In this document: positions 25,759-33,595 of the stretch, in pieces | Layout: every line of letters begins with the position of its first letter | Position numbering within the stretch: position 1 is the first letter of the stretch | Source of the DNA: Alphaproteobacteria bacterium | Lineage (GTDB): Bacteria; Pseudomonadota; Alphaproteobacteria; JAEULC01 | Direction: 5' to 3' | Length of the DNA stretch: 52,194 nucleotides | Assembly: GCA_020846275.1 (NCBI GenBank) | Contig: JADLEG010000059.1 | Location: 1 to 52,194 of the forward strand | Notes under the pieces: generated by a model | What the model saw: the letters and a program-made list of their open reading frames with translations, nothing else | What the model was told of the DNA's origin: nothing | The model's database searches: none | Translations under genes and position numbers: made by a program

Positions 25759-26799
25759 TCAGGCGGCGGCGTCGCGGATCGCGCGTTCGATCGCCGCGCG
25801 ATCCAGTCCGCGGCGCCCGATCACCACAAGCGCGCTGCGGCGCGGCTCGCCGTCGCGCCATGCCCGGTCGTAATAGGTCTGGAAGCGGTCGCCGACGCCC
25901 TGCACCACCTGGCGGCGCGGGCGTCCCGGCACGTCGACGAAACCTTTCACGCGCAGGATGTCGTGGGCGGCGACGACGCGCTGCAGGTCCTGCACCAGGC
26001 GCTCGGTATCGGCGACCGGCGGCAGGTCGATGGAGAAGCTGGTGAAGTCGTCATGGTCATGCGCGCCGTCCTCGGCGTCGTGGTGCGAGCGGCGCGACGC
26101 CAGGTCGTCCTCCGCCGCCGCGACGATGCCCAGCAACGCCTCGACCGGCACGCGGCCGTGGTCGGAATCGACCAGCTTGACGCCCGGGCGCAGGCTCGCC
26201 GCGATCTCGCGCGCCACGTCGGCGTGCGTGCCGTCGTCCAGCAGATCGCGCTTGTTCAGCACCACCAGGTCGGCGCAGTTGAGCTGGTCCTCGAACACCT
26301 CTTCCAGGGGATTGTCATGGTCGAGCGAGGGATCGGCCGCGCGCTGGCGCTCGACCGCCTCGGGATCGTCGGCGAAGCGCCCGGCAGCGAAGGCGGCGGC
26401 GTCGACCACCGCGATCACCCCGTCCACCGTCACGCGCGCGCGCACCTCGGGCCAGTTGAACGCCTTGACCAGCGGCTTGGGCAGCGCCAGGCCCGAGGTC
26501 TCGATCACGATATGGTCGGGCGGGTCGGGCCGGTCGATCAGCGCCTGGATGGTGGGCAGGAAATCGTCGGCCACGGTGCAGCAGATGCAGCCGTTCGCCA
26601 GCTCGACGATGTCCTCCTCGCGGCACGCCTCGATGCCGCAGCCCGTGACGATCTCGCGGTCGATGCCCAGGTCGCCGAACTCGTTGATGACGATCGCCAG
26701 GCGCTTGCCGCGCGCGGTTTCCAGCATGTGGCGCAGCAGGCTGGTCTTGCCGGCGCCGAGGAACCCGGTGATGACGGTGGCGGGAATGCGGGTGGCCAT
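25759..26799 (-). CDS. cobW: CobW-family metal-chaperone GTPase
   Basis: G3E-family GTPase thought to deliver cobalt to the chelatase. 346 residues with P-loop GFLGAGKTSLL (residues 12-22), the metal-binding CICC motif (Cys71, Cys73, Cys74), VIETSGLALP, NKRDLL, and an internal His/Asp-rich loop (RRSHHDAEDGAHDHDD), followed by the CobW C-terminal domain with KGFVDVPG. Start ATG 26799. It is the first gene after the cobalamin riboswitch, so expression should fall when B12 is plentiful. cobN starts 1 nt after its stop. Confidence 0.96.
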   Translation of the reverse strand: MATRIPATVITGFLGAGKTSLLRHMLETARGKRLAIVINEFGDLGIDREIVTGCGIEACREEDIVELANGCICCTVADDFLPTIQALIDRPDPPDHIVIETSGLALPKPLVKAFNWPEVRARVTVDGVIAVVDAAAFAAGRFADDPEAVERQRAADPSLDHDNPLEEVFEDQLNCADLVVLNKRDLLDDGTHADVAREIAASLRPGVKLVDSDHGRVPVEALLGIVAAAEDDLASRRSHHDAEDGAHDHDDFTSFSIDLPPVADTERLVQDLQRVVAAHDILRVKGFVDVPGRPRRQVVQGVGDRFQTYYDRAWRDGEPRRSALVVIGRRGLDRAAIERAIRDAAA

Positions 26800-26860
26800 C
26801 GCGAACGCGAACCTCGCCGGGACACCCCGCCCGGATCACGGGTGACGGACAATCCGTCCT

Positions 26861-27045
26861 CGCCGACGGCAGGTCTCCTGGCTCGCGGGTCTCGGCATCC
26901 GACCGGCCTTCCCGCGGCGCGTCATGCGCCGCAGTGGCCGCGATCGGCCGGATGCTCGCCGCTCACAGTTGCGGGGGCAGCGCCGGCATTGGGACGATGT
27001 CCCGCACCGGCTTCCCTCTTGGCCCCTTTGCGGGGACCGTCGGCG
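26861..27045 (-). promoter_or_regulatory. Cobalamin (AdoCbl) riboswitch upstream of cobW-cobN
   Basis: On the minus strand the region reads as a full B12 riboswitch: an outer stem with 9 perfect pairs (27037-27045 with 26861-26869), then AAGAGGGAAGCCGGTGC, CCCCGCAACTGTGAGCGG, the B12 box GCCACTG (26932-26938), CGGGAAGGCCGG, and the terminal GAGCCAGGAGACCTGCC. All conserved blocks are in the right order. Between it and the cobW ATG (26799) is a small hairpin (26844-26858) but no U-tract, so translational control is more likely than termination. With the cassette repeat at 27115-27133 this accounts for the 353-nt gene-free gap 26800-27152. Confidence 0.97.
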
Positions 27046-27051
27046 GGCGGA

Positions 27052-27081
27052 GTCATACAGGAAGGCGGAGCTTCCCCGCAA
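27052..27081 (-). promoter_or_regulatory. Candidate sigma70-type promoter for the riboswitch transcript
   Basis: On the minus strand TTGCGG (27081-27076) is followed after 18 nt by TATGAC (27057-27052). Transcription would start near 27045, exactly where the riboswitch outer stem begins, which supports the call. Confidence 0.45.
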
Positions 27082-27114
27082 CTGCCGGCGCCCGTCGCCG
27101 CAGTCCTGCCCGAA

Positions 27115-27133
27115 GAAACCACCAAGGCACCAA
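27115..27133 (+). repeat. Left inverted repeat of the GxxExxY cassette
   Basis: GAAACCACCAAGGCACCAA, matching 18 of 19 positions with the minus-strand repeat at 27558-27576. The two point inward and bracket a 462-bp segment whose main content is the GxxExxY coding region. No obvious target-site duplication is seen outside them. Confidence 0.75.
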
Positions 27134-27152
27134 GAGGAAGGAGATCGGCAGG

Positions 27153-28151
27153 CTATCGCGCCAATCGCCTGATTCCATCCTTGATAAGGGGGACGTCGAA
27201 GTTGATGACAAGGCCAAGCCGCCTGCCGGTCAGCTTCAGGTACGTCAGGAGCTGTGCGTCGAACAATGGGTTGGGCTGCTCCGCGGCCTTGACCTCGACG
27301 ACCAGCGCGTTGTCCACGAGCAGGTCGATGCGGAAGGCTCCACTCAGGCTCATCCCTTCATAGACGATCGGGACCGGTACTTGCCGCGCCACGCCATGGC
27401 CGCGTGATTCCAGCTCAAGGGCCAGACACGCCTCATACACGGACTCCAGCAGGCCGGGACCAAGCGTCGAGTGGACCTTAAAGGCGCAATCGACGACATC
27501 GCGTGCGATGGAATCGAGGCTGGACGGAATCGCCGTCGGGCTTTCAACCTTGGTGTTTTGGTGTCTTGGTGGTTTCCGTGGGTTCGGTGCCGCGACTACC
27601 GCGGGCCGTGGCGAAGAGACACTGGGCAATGAGGTGTCCTTTACAACCGTCGGCTGCCCCGCCGTCATCAGCACCACGCGGTCGGCGAGGGCGGCGATGC
27701 GCTGGTTGAGCTGGCCCTGCGCGTCGCGGAAGGCACGGGCCAGCGCGTTGTCCGGCACGATGCCCAGGCCCACCTCGTTCGAGACGCAGATCACCGTCGC
27801 TTCGCACGCCTGCAGCGCCGCGACGAGCGCATCGCTGTCGGCGGCGATGTCGCGCTCCGCCAGCAGGATGTTGCTCAGCCACAGGGTCAGGCAGTCCACC
27901 AGCACCACGCAGCCGGGCGCGTGGCCGGAAAGCGCGGCGGGAAGGTCGATCGGCGCCTCGATCGTGGCCCAGTGCGCGGGCCGGCGCGCGCGGTGCTCGG
28001 CGATGCGCCGGCGCATCTCGCTGTCCAGCGCCTGGGCCGTGGCGATATAGGTGCAGCCGCGTTCGGCCTGGGCGATCAGCGCCTCGGCGTGGCGGCTCTT
28101 GCCGGACCGCGCGCCGCCCAGGATCAGGGTCAGGCGCGGCAGGTCGCTCAA
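27153..28151 (-). CDS. cobP: CobP/CobU adenosylcobinamide kinase/guanylyltransferase with C-terminal GxxExxY domain
   Basis: 332 residues. Residues 1 to about 171 are a complete bifunctional CobP/CobU: P-loop GGARSGKS (12-19), YIATAQALDSEMRRRIAEHRARR-type region, VLVDCLTLWLSN, and CVSNEVGLGIVPDNALARAFRD; it phosphorylates adenosylcobinamide and makes AdoCbi-GDP. Residues 172-205 are a Pro-rich, repeat-encoded linker (PRKPPRHQNTK). Residues 206-332 are a GxxExxY-family domain (Gly233, Glu236, Tyr239) with a PD-(D/E)XK-like core Asp276, Glu286, Lys288. Start is TTG 28151, overlapping the upstream stop. A TTG at codon 175 preceded by AAGGA (7-nt gap) could start the GxxExxY part alone; a TAA lies one base out of frame at 27641-27643, where a normal CobP would end. 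Confidence 0.88.
   Translation of the reverse strand: MSDLPRLTLILGGARSGKSRHAEALIAQAERGCTYIATAQALDSEMRRRIAEHRARRPAHWATIEAPIDLPAALSGHAPGCVVLVDCLTLWLSNILLAERDIAADSDALVAALQACEATVICVSNEVGLGIVPDNALARAFRDAQGQLNQRIAALADRVVLMTAGQPTVVKDTSLPSVSSPRPAVVAAPNPRKPPRHQNTKVESPTAIPSSLDSIARDVVDCAFKVHSTLGPGLLESVYEACLALELESRGHGVARQVPVPIVYEGMSLSGAFRIDLLVDNALVVEVKAAEQPNPLFDAQLLTYLKLTGRRLGLVINFDVPLIKDGIRRLAR
27558..27576 (-). repeat. Right inverted repeat of the GxxExxY cassette
   Basis: Minus-strand GAAACCACCAAGACACCAA, followed inward by another CACCAA unit. It encodes the linker residues KPPRHQ of the fused protein, so the repeat is translated in the present frame. Confidence 0.75.
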
Positions 28152-28801
28152 GCGGCCGCGCCGCCGTTCACGCGGCCGAAGCGCGGCGGGTAGTTGACGC
28201 CGTTGACCCGCCAGCACGCCTGCGCGCCCGCCGGGTCGATATGGTCGAGGCGGGTCAGCGACAGGTTGTCGATGGCGAAGCTGAGGGCGACTTCGGGCGT
28301 GCAGGCGCTGGCGATCTGCAGCGCGGCGCGAATCGTGCCGCCATGGGCATAGGCCACGATGTCGCGCCCCGCGTGCTCGACCGACAGGCGGTCGACGGCG
28401 CGCCGCACGCGCTCGATCACCTCGACGAAGCTCTCGCCGCCGGGCGGCCTGGTGCGCGCCGGCGCCAGCCAGAACTCGTGCGGCAGGCCGTGGGTCTGGT
28501 AGATCATCTTGCGGTTCTGGCCTTGCCATTCGCCGAAGCTCTGCTCGGCCAGGTCGTGCTCCACCATGATCTTCGGGCCCTTGAGCCCCTGGGCGACGAC
28601 CGCCTCGGCGGTCTGGTGCGTGCGGCGCAGATTGCTCGCCACCCACACCGCGTCGCGCGGCAGGATGCCGGCCAGCGCCTTGAACGACTCGACATCCGTG
28701 CAGTTGGCGCGCGGGTCGGACTGGCCATAGACGCAGCCGCCGTCCTCGGTCACCGGGGCATGGCGCACCCACCACCAGCGCGTGATCTTCAAATCGCTCA
28801 T
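28148..28801 (-). CDS. Histidine phosphatase family protein (candidate alpha-ribazole phosphatase CobC)
   Basis: A 217-residue phosphoglycerate-mutase-like phosphatase: catalytic VRHAPV near residue 13 (family RHG, here RHA), second-Arg region ASNLRRTHQTAEA, EQSFGEWQGQ, and the late AYAHGGTIRAAL with the second catalytic His. ATG 28801 overlaps the cobS stop (ATGA), and its own stop overlaps the cobP start (TTGA). That position between cobS and cobP makes it the natural candidate for alpha-ribazole-5'-phosphate phosphatase in lower-ligand assembly; this is inference from context, since histidine phosphatases have many substrates. Confidence 0.87.
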   Translation of the reverse strand: MSDLKITRWWWVRHAPVTEDGGCVYGQSDPRANCTDVESFKALAGILPRDAVWVASNLRRTHQTAEAVVAQGLKGPKIMVEHDLAEQSFGEWQGQNRKMIYQTHGLPHEFWLAPARTRPPGGESFVEVIERVRRAVDRLSVEHAGRDIVAYAHGGTIRAALQIASACTPEVALSFAIDNLSLTRLDHIDPAGAQACWRVNGVNYPPRFGRVNGGAAA

Positions 28802-29595
28802 GTCGCCCCGCTCAAACCTGCCAATGCCACCAGGATCGAAACCTCGGCCGCCTGCTCCACGGCGCCCAGGACGTCGCCGGTATAGCCGCCGACGAGGCGC
28901 CGCGCCACCGCCGCGACGATCATTGCTGCCATGCAGGCGACCAGCAGGACACAAGCTCCAGCGACGCCGCCCAAAAGCCCCAGCGCCAGCACCGCCGCCA
29001 GGCCCAGCGCAATCGCCAGGGTCGTCGGCGCGGGCTTGCCGGCATCCGCCGCCAGCCCGTCGCCGCGCGCGGGGTCCATGCGCGTCATGGCAAGAGGGAT
29101 TGCCGCGCGCGACACGGCATGGACCGCGATCAGCACCACCGCCACGGCATAGGGGGCGGCGATCGTCGCCAGCGCTGCGATGCGCAGCGCGCCGGTGAAG
29201 CCCAGCGCCAGCACGCCGTAGGTGCCGATGCGGCTGTCGCGCATGATCTCCAGCCGCCCCGCGCGGTCGCGCCCGCCGCCGCCGCCGTCGACGAAATCGG
29301 CCAGCCCGTCCTCGTGCAGCGCGCCGGTGAGAAGCGTCGTCGCCATCACCGCCAGGACCGCGGCGATCGTCGGGCCAAGGCCCAGGCGATGCGCGGCGGC
29401 ATAGACGCCGGCGCCGACCGCGCCGATCACCGCGCCGACCAGCGGAACCGCGCGCCAGGCGCGCTTCAGCTCGGGCAGGCCCAGCGCGCCGTCATAGGCC
29501 ACCGGCACGCGGGTGAAGAAGATCATCGCGATCTTCAGGTCGCGCATCCAGGCCGTGGCCAGGTTTTCCTTGGGTGGCGGCAGGTCGGTCAGCAT
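28798..29595 (-). CDS. cobS: Adenosylcobinamide-GDP ribazoletransferase (cobalamin synthase)
   Basis: Integral membrane enzyme condensing AdoCbi-GDP with alpha-ribazole (phosphate) to form adenosylcobalamin (phosphate). 265 residues; the diagnostic GALHEDGLADFVDGG motif and RDSRIGTYGVLAL follow an N-terminal IAMIFFTRVP segment, with 5-7 hydrophobic segments overall. Start ATG 29595. First gene of the cobS-phosphatase-cobP unit and divergent from cobT across 102 nt. Confidence 0.95.
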   Translation of the reverse strand: MLTDLPPPKENLATAWMRDLKIAMIFFTRVPVAYDGALGLPELKRAWRAVPLVGAVIGAVGAGVYAAAHRLGLGPTIAAVLAVMATTLLTGALHEDGLADFVDGGGGGRDRAGRLEIMRDSRIGTYGVLALGFTGALRIAALATIAAPYAVAVVLIAVHAVSRAAIPLAMTRMDPARGDGLAADAGKPAPTTLAIALGLAAVLALGLLGGVAGACVLLVACMAAMIVAAVARRLVGGYTGDVLGAVEQAAEVSILVALAGLSGAT

Positions 29596-29697
29596 CGCTT
29601 GGTCCCAGGCCGGCGGCGTCGCGCCCCTGGCCGAATGATCCTGCGCCCGTTATAGACGAGCGGCCTGCCCGCGTCAGTGCGCCCAGCCGGAGCCCGC

Positions 29698-30720
29698 ATG
29701 TCCCGTCAGCCCGTCGCCAGCTTCGCCGAGATCCGCTCGCTGCTCGCCGAGCTGCCCGGTCCCGACCAGCAGGCGATGCAGGCGGCCGCCCAACGCGAGG
29801 GCCAGTTGACCAAGCCGCCCGGCGCGCTCGGACGGCTCGAAGTCCTGACGCAATGGCTGGCGGCCTGGCAAGGGCGGCATCCGCCGCGGGTCGACCGGCC
29901 CCGGGTCGCGGTCTTCGCCGGCAATCACGGCGTTGCGGCGCAGGGCGTATCGGCCTATCCGGCCGCGGTGACGGCGCAGATGGTGAAGAACTTCGTGGCC
30001 GGCGGGGCGGCGATCAACCAGCTCTGCAAGGCGATCGACGCCGATCTGCGGGTCTATGAGATGGACCTGGACCGGCCCACCGCCGATTTCACGCTGGGGC
30101 CGGCGATGGACGAGGAGGAATGCGCGCACGCCGTCGCCTACGGCATGATGGCGGTCGAGCCCGGGCTCGACGTGCTGTGCCTGGGCGAGATGGGCATCGC
30201 CAACACCGCGTCGGGCGCGGCCCTGGCGCACGCGCTGTTCGGCGGCGCGGCGGCGGACTGGGTCGGGCCCGGCACCGGGGTCCAGGGCGAGGGGCTGAAG
30301 CGAAAGATCGACGCGGTCGCCGCGGGCGTGGCGGCCAACCGCGCGGCGCTCGGCGATCCGCTTGGCGTGCTGGCCGCGCTCGGCGGGCGCGAACTGGCGG
30401 CGATCGTCGGCGCGGTGCTGGCCGCGCGGCTCGCGCGCCTGCCGGTGCTGCTCGACGGCTATACCTGTACGGCCGCCGCGGCGGTGCTCCACAAGCTGCG
30501 CCCCGACCTGCTGGACCATTGCCAGGTCGGGCATTGTTCGGCCGAACCGGCGCATGCCAGGCTTTGCGAGCGGATCGGCAAGCGCCCGATCCTCGACCTC
30601 GCCATGCGCCTGGGCGAAGGCACCGGCGCCGCCCTGGCGGTGATGGTGCTGAAGGGCGCGGTCGCCTGCCATACCGGCATGGCGACCTTCGCCGAGGCGG
30701 GGGTCAGCGGGAAGGAATAG
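29698..30720 (+). CDS. cobT: Nicotinate-nucleotide:dimethylbenzimidazole phosphoribosyltransferase
   Basis: Activates the lower ligand by making alpha-ribazole 5'-phosphate from DMB and NaMN. 340 residues from ATG 29698. Motifs: KPPGALGRLE, VFAGNHGVAAQGVSAYP, GEMGIANTASGAAL, LLDGYTCTAAA, GHCSAEPAH and the C-terminal MATFAEAGV; all are typical of CobT/CobU(Pd). Diverges from cobS; the PhyH gene begins 2 nt after its stop. This is the phosphoribosyltransferase, not the chelatase subunit of the same name. Confidence 0.96.
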   Translation: MSRQPVASFAEIRSLLAELPGPDQQAMQAAAQREGQLTKPPGALGRLEVLTQWLAAWQGRHPPRVDRPRVAVFAGNHGVAAQGVSAYPAAVTAQMVKNFVAGGAAINQLCKAIDADLRVYEMDLDRPTADFTLGPAMDEEECAHAVAYGMMAVEPGLDVLCLGEMGIANTASGAALAHALFGGAAADWVGPGTGVQGEGLKRKIDAVAAGVAANRAALGDPLGVLAALGGRELAAIVGAVLAARLARLPVLLDGYTCTAAAAVLHKLRPDLLDHCQVGHCSAEPAHARLCERIGKRPILDLAMRLGEGTGAALAVMVLKGAVACHTGMATFAEAGVSGKE

Positions 30721-30722
30721 GC

Positions 30723-31550
30723 ATGGCCAAGCGCCTGACCGACGGGCAGCGCGCCGATTTCCGCGACCGCGGCTTCGCCTTTCCGGTGCGCGTCATGTCC
30801 CGTGCGGAAGCCGACGCAGGCCGGCGCGCGCTGGAAGCGGCCGAGGCCGCGCATGCGGGCCTTACCAAGCGCCAGCGCAACTACGGCCTGTTCCGGGTCA
30901 AGCCGCACCTGCTGTTCACCTGGCTCGACCGCATCGTGCATCACCCCGCGCTGCTCGACGCCGTGGAGGACCTGATCGGGCCGGACATCCTGGTGTGGAG
31001 CAGTTCGCTGTTCATCAAGGACGCGCATGATCCGGCCTACATCGCCTGGCACCAGGATTCCTACACCTACGGGCTCGAAGGCTCCGCGCTCGTCACGGCC
31101 TGGGTCGCGCTGACCGATGCGACAGTCGAGAACGGCGCCATGCGCTTCCTCGACGGCAGCCACCGGCTCGGGCGCCTCGCCCATGACGAGACCCATGCCG
31201 AGCACGACCTCAGCTCGCAGGGCGAGACCGTGCGGCTCGCGGTCGACGGGCGCATGGCGGTCGACGTCGTGCTGCGGGCGGGCGAGGCGTCGCTGCACCA
31301 GTTCGAGCTGGTGCATTCCTCGAACCCCAATCGCAGCGACGGACGGCGCATCGGCTACGCGATCCGCTACTTCGCGCCCACGATGCGCCGCACGGGCAAG
31401 CCCGCGACGGTCATGCTGGCGCGCGGGCATGCGGGGCAGGAATGGATGCTCGAACCGCGTCCCCGGGCCGACGAGGATCGGGCAGCGCTGGCCGCGCATG
31501 CCAACGCAATCGGCGTGCGCGCGGCCGAAATGCGGCGCCTCGACGAATAG
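30723..31550 (+). CDS. Phytanoyl-CoA dioxygenase (PhyH) family protein
   Basis: Fe(II)/2-oxoglutarate-dependent oxygenase of 275 residues. The 2-His-1-carboxylate iron site is visible: His110 and Asp112 in AWHQDSYTYG and distal His198 in FELVHSSNPNRSDGRR, with Arg208/209 as probable 2-oxoglutarate ligand. Start ATG 30723, 2 nt after the cobT stop, so co-transcription with cobT is likely. Substrate is unknown; this family includes many small-molecule hydroxylases. No known cobalamin enzyme corresponds to it, so the link to cobT may be positional only. Confidence 0.9.
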   Translation: MAKRLTDGQRADFRDRGFAFPVRVMSRAEADAGRRALEAAEAAHAGLTKRQRNYGLFRVKPHLLFTWLDRIVHHPALLDAVEDLIGPDILVWSSSLFIKDAHDPAYIAWHQDSYTYGLEGSALVTAWVALTDATVENGAMRFLDGSHRLGRLAHDETHAEHDLSSQGETVRLAVDGRMAVDVVLRAGEASLHQFELVHSSNPNRSDGRRIGYAIRYFAPTMRRTGKPATVMLARGHAGQEWMLEPRPRADEDRAALAAHANAIGVRAAEMRRLDE

Positions 31551-31598
31551 GCTTGCCGGCATTCGCCGAAAATTTTAGCGATCGCTAGTCCTTCGGTT

Positions 31599-31733
31599 AT
31601 GGCCGATCCCGATACTGCGCGCGTCCACGTCTCACGCGCCCGGGTCGACAACTGGCAGCAATACCAGGCGCTGAACGCCCAGGAATGGGCGCTGCTGACC
31701 GAGCGCTACGACCCGCTCGCCGACATGCCCTGA
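31599..31733 (+). CDS. Small hypothetical protein (44 aa)
   Basis: ATG 31599 to TGA 31733 encodes 44 residues (MADPDTARVHVSRARVDNW...), with codon use like its neighbours and a composition (WQQYQALNAQEWALLTERYD) plausible for a real small protein. No family recognised, no membrane segment, and no strong Shine-Dalgarno. It follows the PhyH gene by 48 nt and ends 16 nt before convergent infA. It may instead be a chance frame. Confidence 0.4.
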   Translation: MADPDTARVHVSRARVDNWQQYQALNAQEWALLTERYDPLADMP

Positions 31734-31749
31734 CCGGTCGCCGGCGGAT

Positions 31750-32028
31750 CTACCGCCAGCGCTTGCGCTGCTGCGGACCGGCCGAGGACGGCATGGCGCT
31801 GGCGCGCTCGTCCTTGTGGCGGAAGACGATGCGCCCGCGGTCCAGGTCATAGGGCGTCATCTCGACCGTCACCCGGTCGCCGGCGAGGGTGCGGATCTTC
31901 GCCTTGCTCATGCGGCCCGAGGTGTAGGCCAGGATCTGGTGCCCGTTGTCGAGGCGCACGCGGAAGCGCCGCTCCGGCAGCACCTCTTCCACCGCGCCCT
32001 CGAACTCGATCAATTCTTCCTTTGCCAT
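31750..32028 (-). CDS. infA: Translation initiation factor IF-1
   Basis: OB-fold initiation factor binding the 30S A-site. Residues 1-72 ([24 protein letters not shown]...; [27 protein letters not shown]) are canonical IF-1, with a 20-residue basic C-terminal extension (ending PQQRKRWR) beyond the usual length. Start ATG 32028. It lies 25 nt downstream of the DEAD-box helicase stop on the same strand, a pairing that fits cold-responsive translation genes, by inference. Confidence 0.96.
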   Translation of the reverse strand: MAKEELIEFEGAVEEVLPERRFRVRLDNGHQILAYTSGRMSKAKIRTLAGDRVTVEMTPYDLDRGRIVFRHKDERASAMPSSAGPQQRKRWR

Positions 32029-32053
32029 CGGCTGCTCCCGTTGTTGCGCTCGA

Positions 32054-33346
32054 TCAGGCGGCGCGGCGGCCGCGATCGAAGCGGAAGCGCCCGCGGTTGC
32101 GCGGGCCCTTGGGCGTGTCGCCGCCGGGGCGCCGCCCGTCGCCGCGGTGCTTGAACGGCCGCTGCGCCTGGTCGCGCTCGTCGGCAGCCTGGTCGTTCGC
32201 CGGCATCGGCAATTCCTCGCCGATCACCGTCAGCTTGCGCCGCGTCAGCCGCTCGATCGCGCGCAGGCTGCCGCGCTCGCTCGGATCGCACAGCGAGATC
32301 GCCACCCCCGTGGCGCCGGCGCGCGCGGTGCGGCCGATGCGGTGGACATAGCTCTCGGGCTCGTGCGGCAGGTCGAAGTTGACGACGTGGGTGACGTCGT
32401 CGACGTCGATGCCGCGCGAGGCAATGTCGGTGGCCACCAGCACGCGCAACTGGCCGGAATGGAAGCCGGCCAGCGTGCGCTGGCGCTGGTTCTGCGACTT
32501 GTTGCCGTGGATCGCGGCGGCGTCGATGCCCGACTGCTCGAGCTGGCGCGTCACGCGGTCGGCGCCGTGCTTGGTGCGGGTGAACACGATCACCCGCGCC
32601 ATCGCGCGGTCGGCCAGCAGCCCGGCAAGCAGGTCGCGCTTGCGCGACGCCTCGACGTGATAGACGCGTTGGTCGATGCGTTCGATCGGCGTGGACGCCG
32701 GGGTCACCTCGACGCGCGCCGGCGCGTTCAGGAGGTCGGCGGCAAGCCGCGCGACATCGGTCGGCATGGTGGCCGAGAACAGCAGCGACTGGCGCGCCTT
32801 CGGCAGGGTGGCGACGATCTTGCGCACGTCGCGGATGAAGCCCATGTCGAGCATCCGGTCGGCCTCGTCGAGGACGAGGTGCGATACCCGCTCCAGCCGC
32901 ACATAGCCTTGGTTCATCAGGTCCAACAGGCGGCCGGGCGTGGCGACCAGGATGTCGACGCCGCGCGCCATGGCGTCGATCTGCGGGCGATGCCCGACGC
33001 CGCCGAACACGATGGCCTGGCGCAGGCCCAGGTGGCGGCCGTAGGCGCGGAAGCTTTCGGCGATCTGGATCGCCAGTTCCCGCGTCGGCGCCAGCACCAG
33101 GGCGCGCGCGCCGCGCTGCCCGGGGGCGGCGCGGTTGGCGGCCAGGCGATGGAGGATCGGCAGCGCGAAGGCCGCCGTCTTGCCGGTGCCGGTCTGGGCG
33201 ATGCCCAGAAGGTCGCGGCCTTCCATCACCAGCGGGATGGCCTGGGCCTGGATCGGGGTCGGGGTCGTGTAGTTTTCCGCGCTGAGGGCGCGGGCGATCG
33301 GCTCGGCGAGGCCGAGCGTGGCGAAGGTGGAGTGGGTCGTGGTCAA
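32054..33346 (-). CDS. RhlE-type DEAD-box ATP-dependent RNA helicase
   Basis: 430 residues from TTG 33346 (AAGGA 6-7 nt upstream; M-T-T-T-H). Complete helicase motifs in order: Q motif with [13 protein letters not shown] (I), PTRELA (Ia), TPGR (Ib), DEAD (II), SAT (III), [11 protein letters not shown] (V) and [10 protein letters not shown] (VI), followed by a basic Arg/Gly/Pro-rich tail ending in [10 protein letters not shown] that is probably RNA-binding. RhlE-class proteins remodel rRNA and mRNA, often in the cold. Upstream open frame to 33415 lacks homology. The 249-nt gap to the next gene (33347-33595) contains no recognised element. Confidence 0.94.
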   Translation of the reverse strand: MTTTHSTFATLGLAEPIARALSAENYTTPTPIQAQAIPLVMEGRDLLGIAQTGTGKTAAFALPILHRLAANRAAPGQRGARALVLAPTRELAIQIAESFRAYGRHLGLRQAIVFGGVGHRPQIDAMARGVDILVATPGRLLDLMNQGYVRLERVSHLVLDEADRMLDMGFIRDVRKIVATLPKARQSLLFSATMPTDVARLAADLLNAPARVEVTPASTPIERIDQRVYHVEASRKRDLLAGLLADRAMARVIVFTRTKHGADRVTRQLEQSGIDAAAIHGNKSQNQRQRTLAGFHSGQLRVLVATDIASRGIDVDDVTHVVNFDLPHEPESYVHRIGRTARAGATGVAISLCDPSERGSLRAIERLTRRKLTVIGEELPMPANDQAADERDQAQRPFKHRGDGRRPGGDTPKGPRNRGRFRFDRGRRAA

Positions 33347-33595
33347 ACTATTTCCTTTGGCCGTCGCAAGCCTTTCCGGGGCTTGACGCGGACGGCGCCA
33401 GTCGCAGCTACCCAAGCGCGACTGGGACAGCCAAGTTCAGGGAAGTTGTCTCGGGATGAGGCGCCGGGGAACCAATCCTTAAGACCGGCATAAGCGGCGC
33501 GTCGCGCTATCGCGAGAAACCAAGTTGGCGGCTATATGGGGGATTCGCCCCGAAAAGTCAAGCTACTATCGCACTGCACCATAAGCGGTTCGGAT

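Noticed and set aside
23103..26045. A 980-codon open frame antisense to cobN/cobW
   Set aside because: Same reason: no family motifs, Arg/Gln-rich composition and complete overlap with certain genes.
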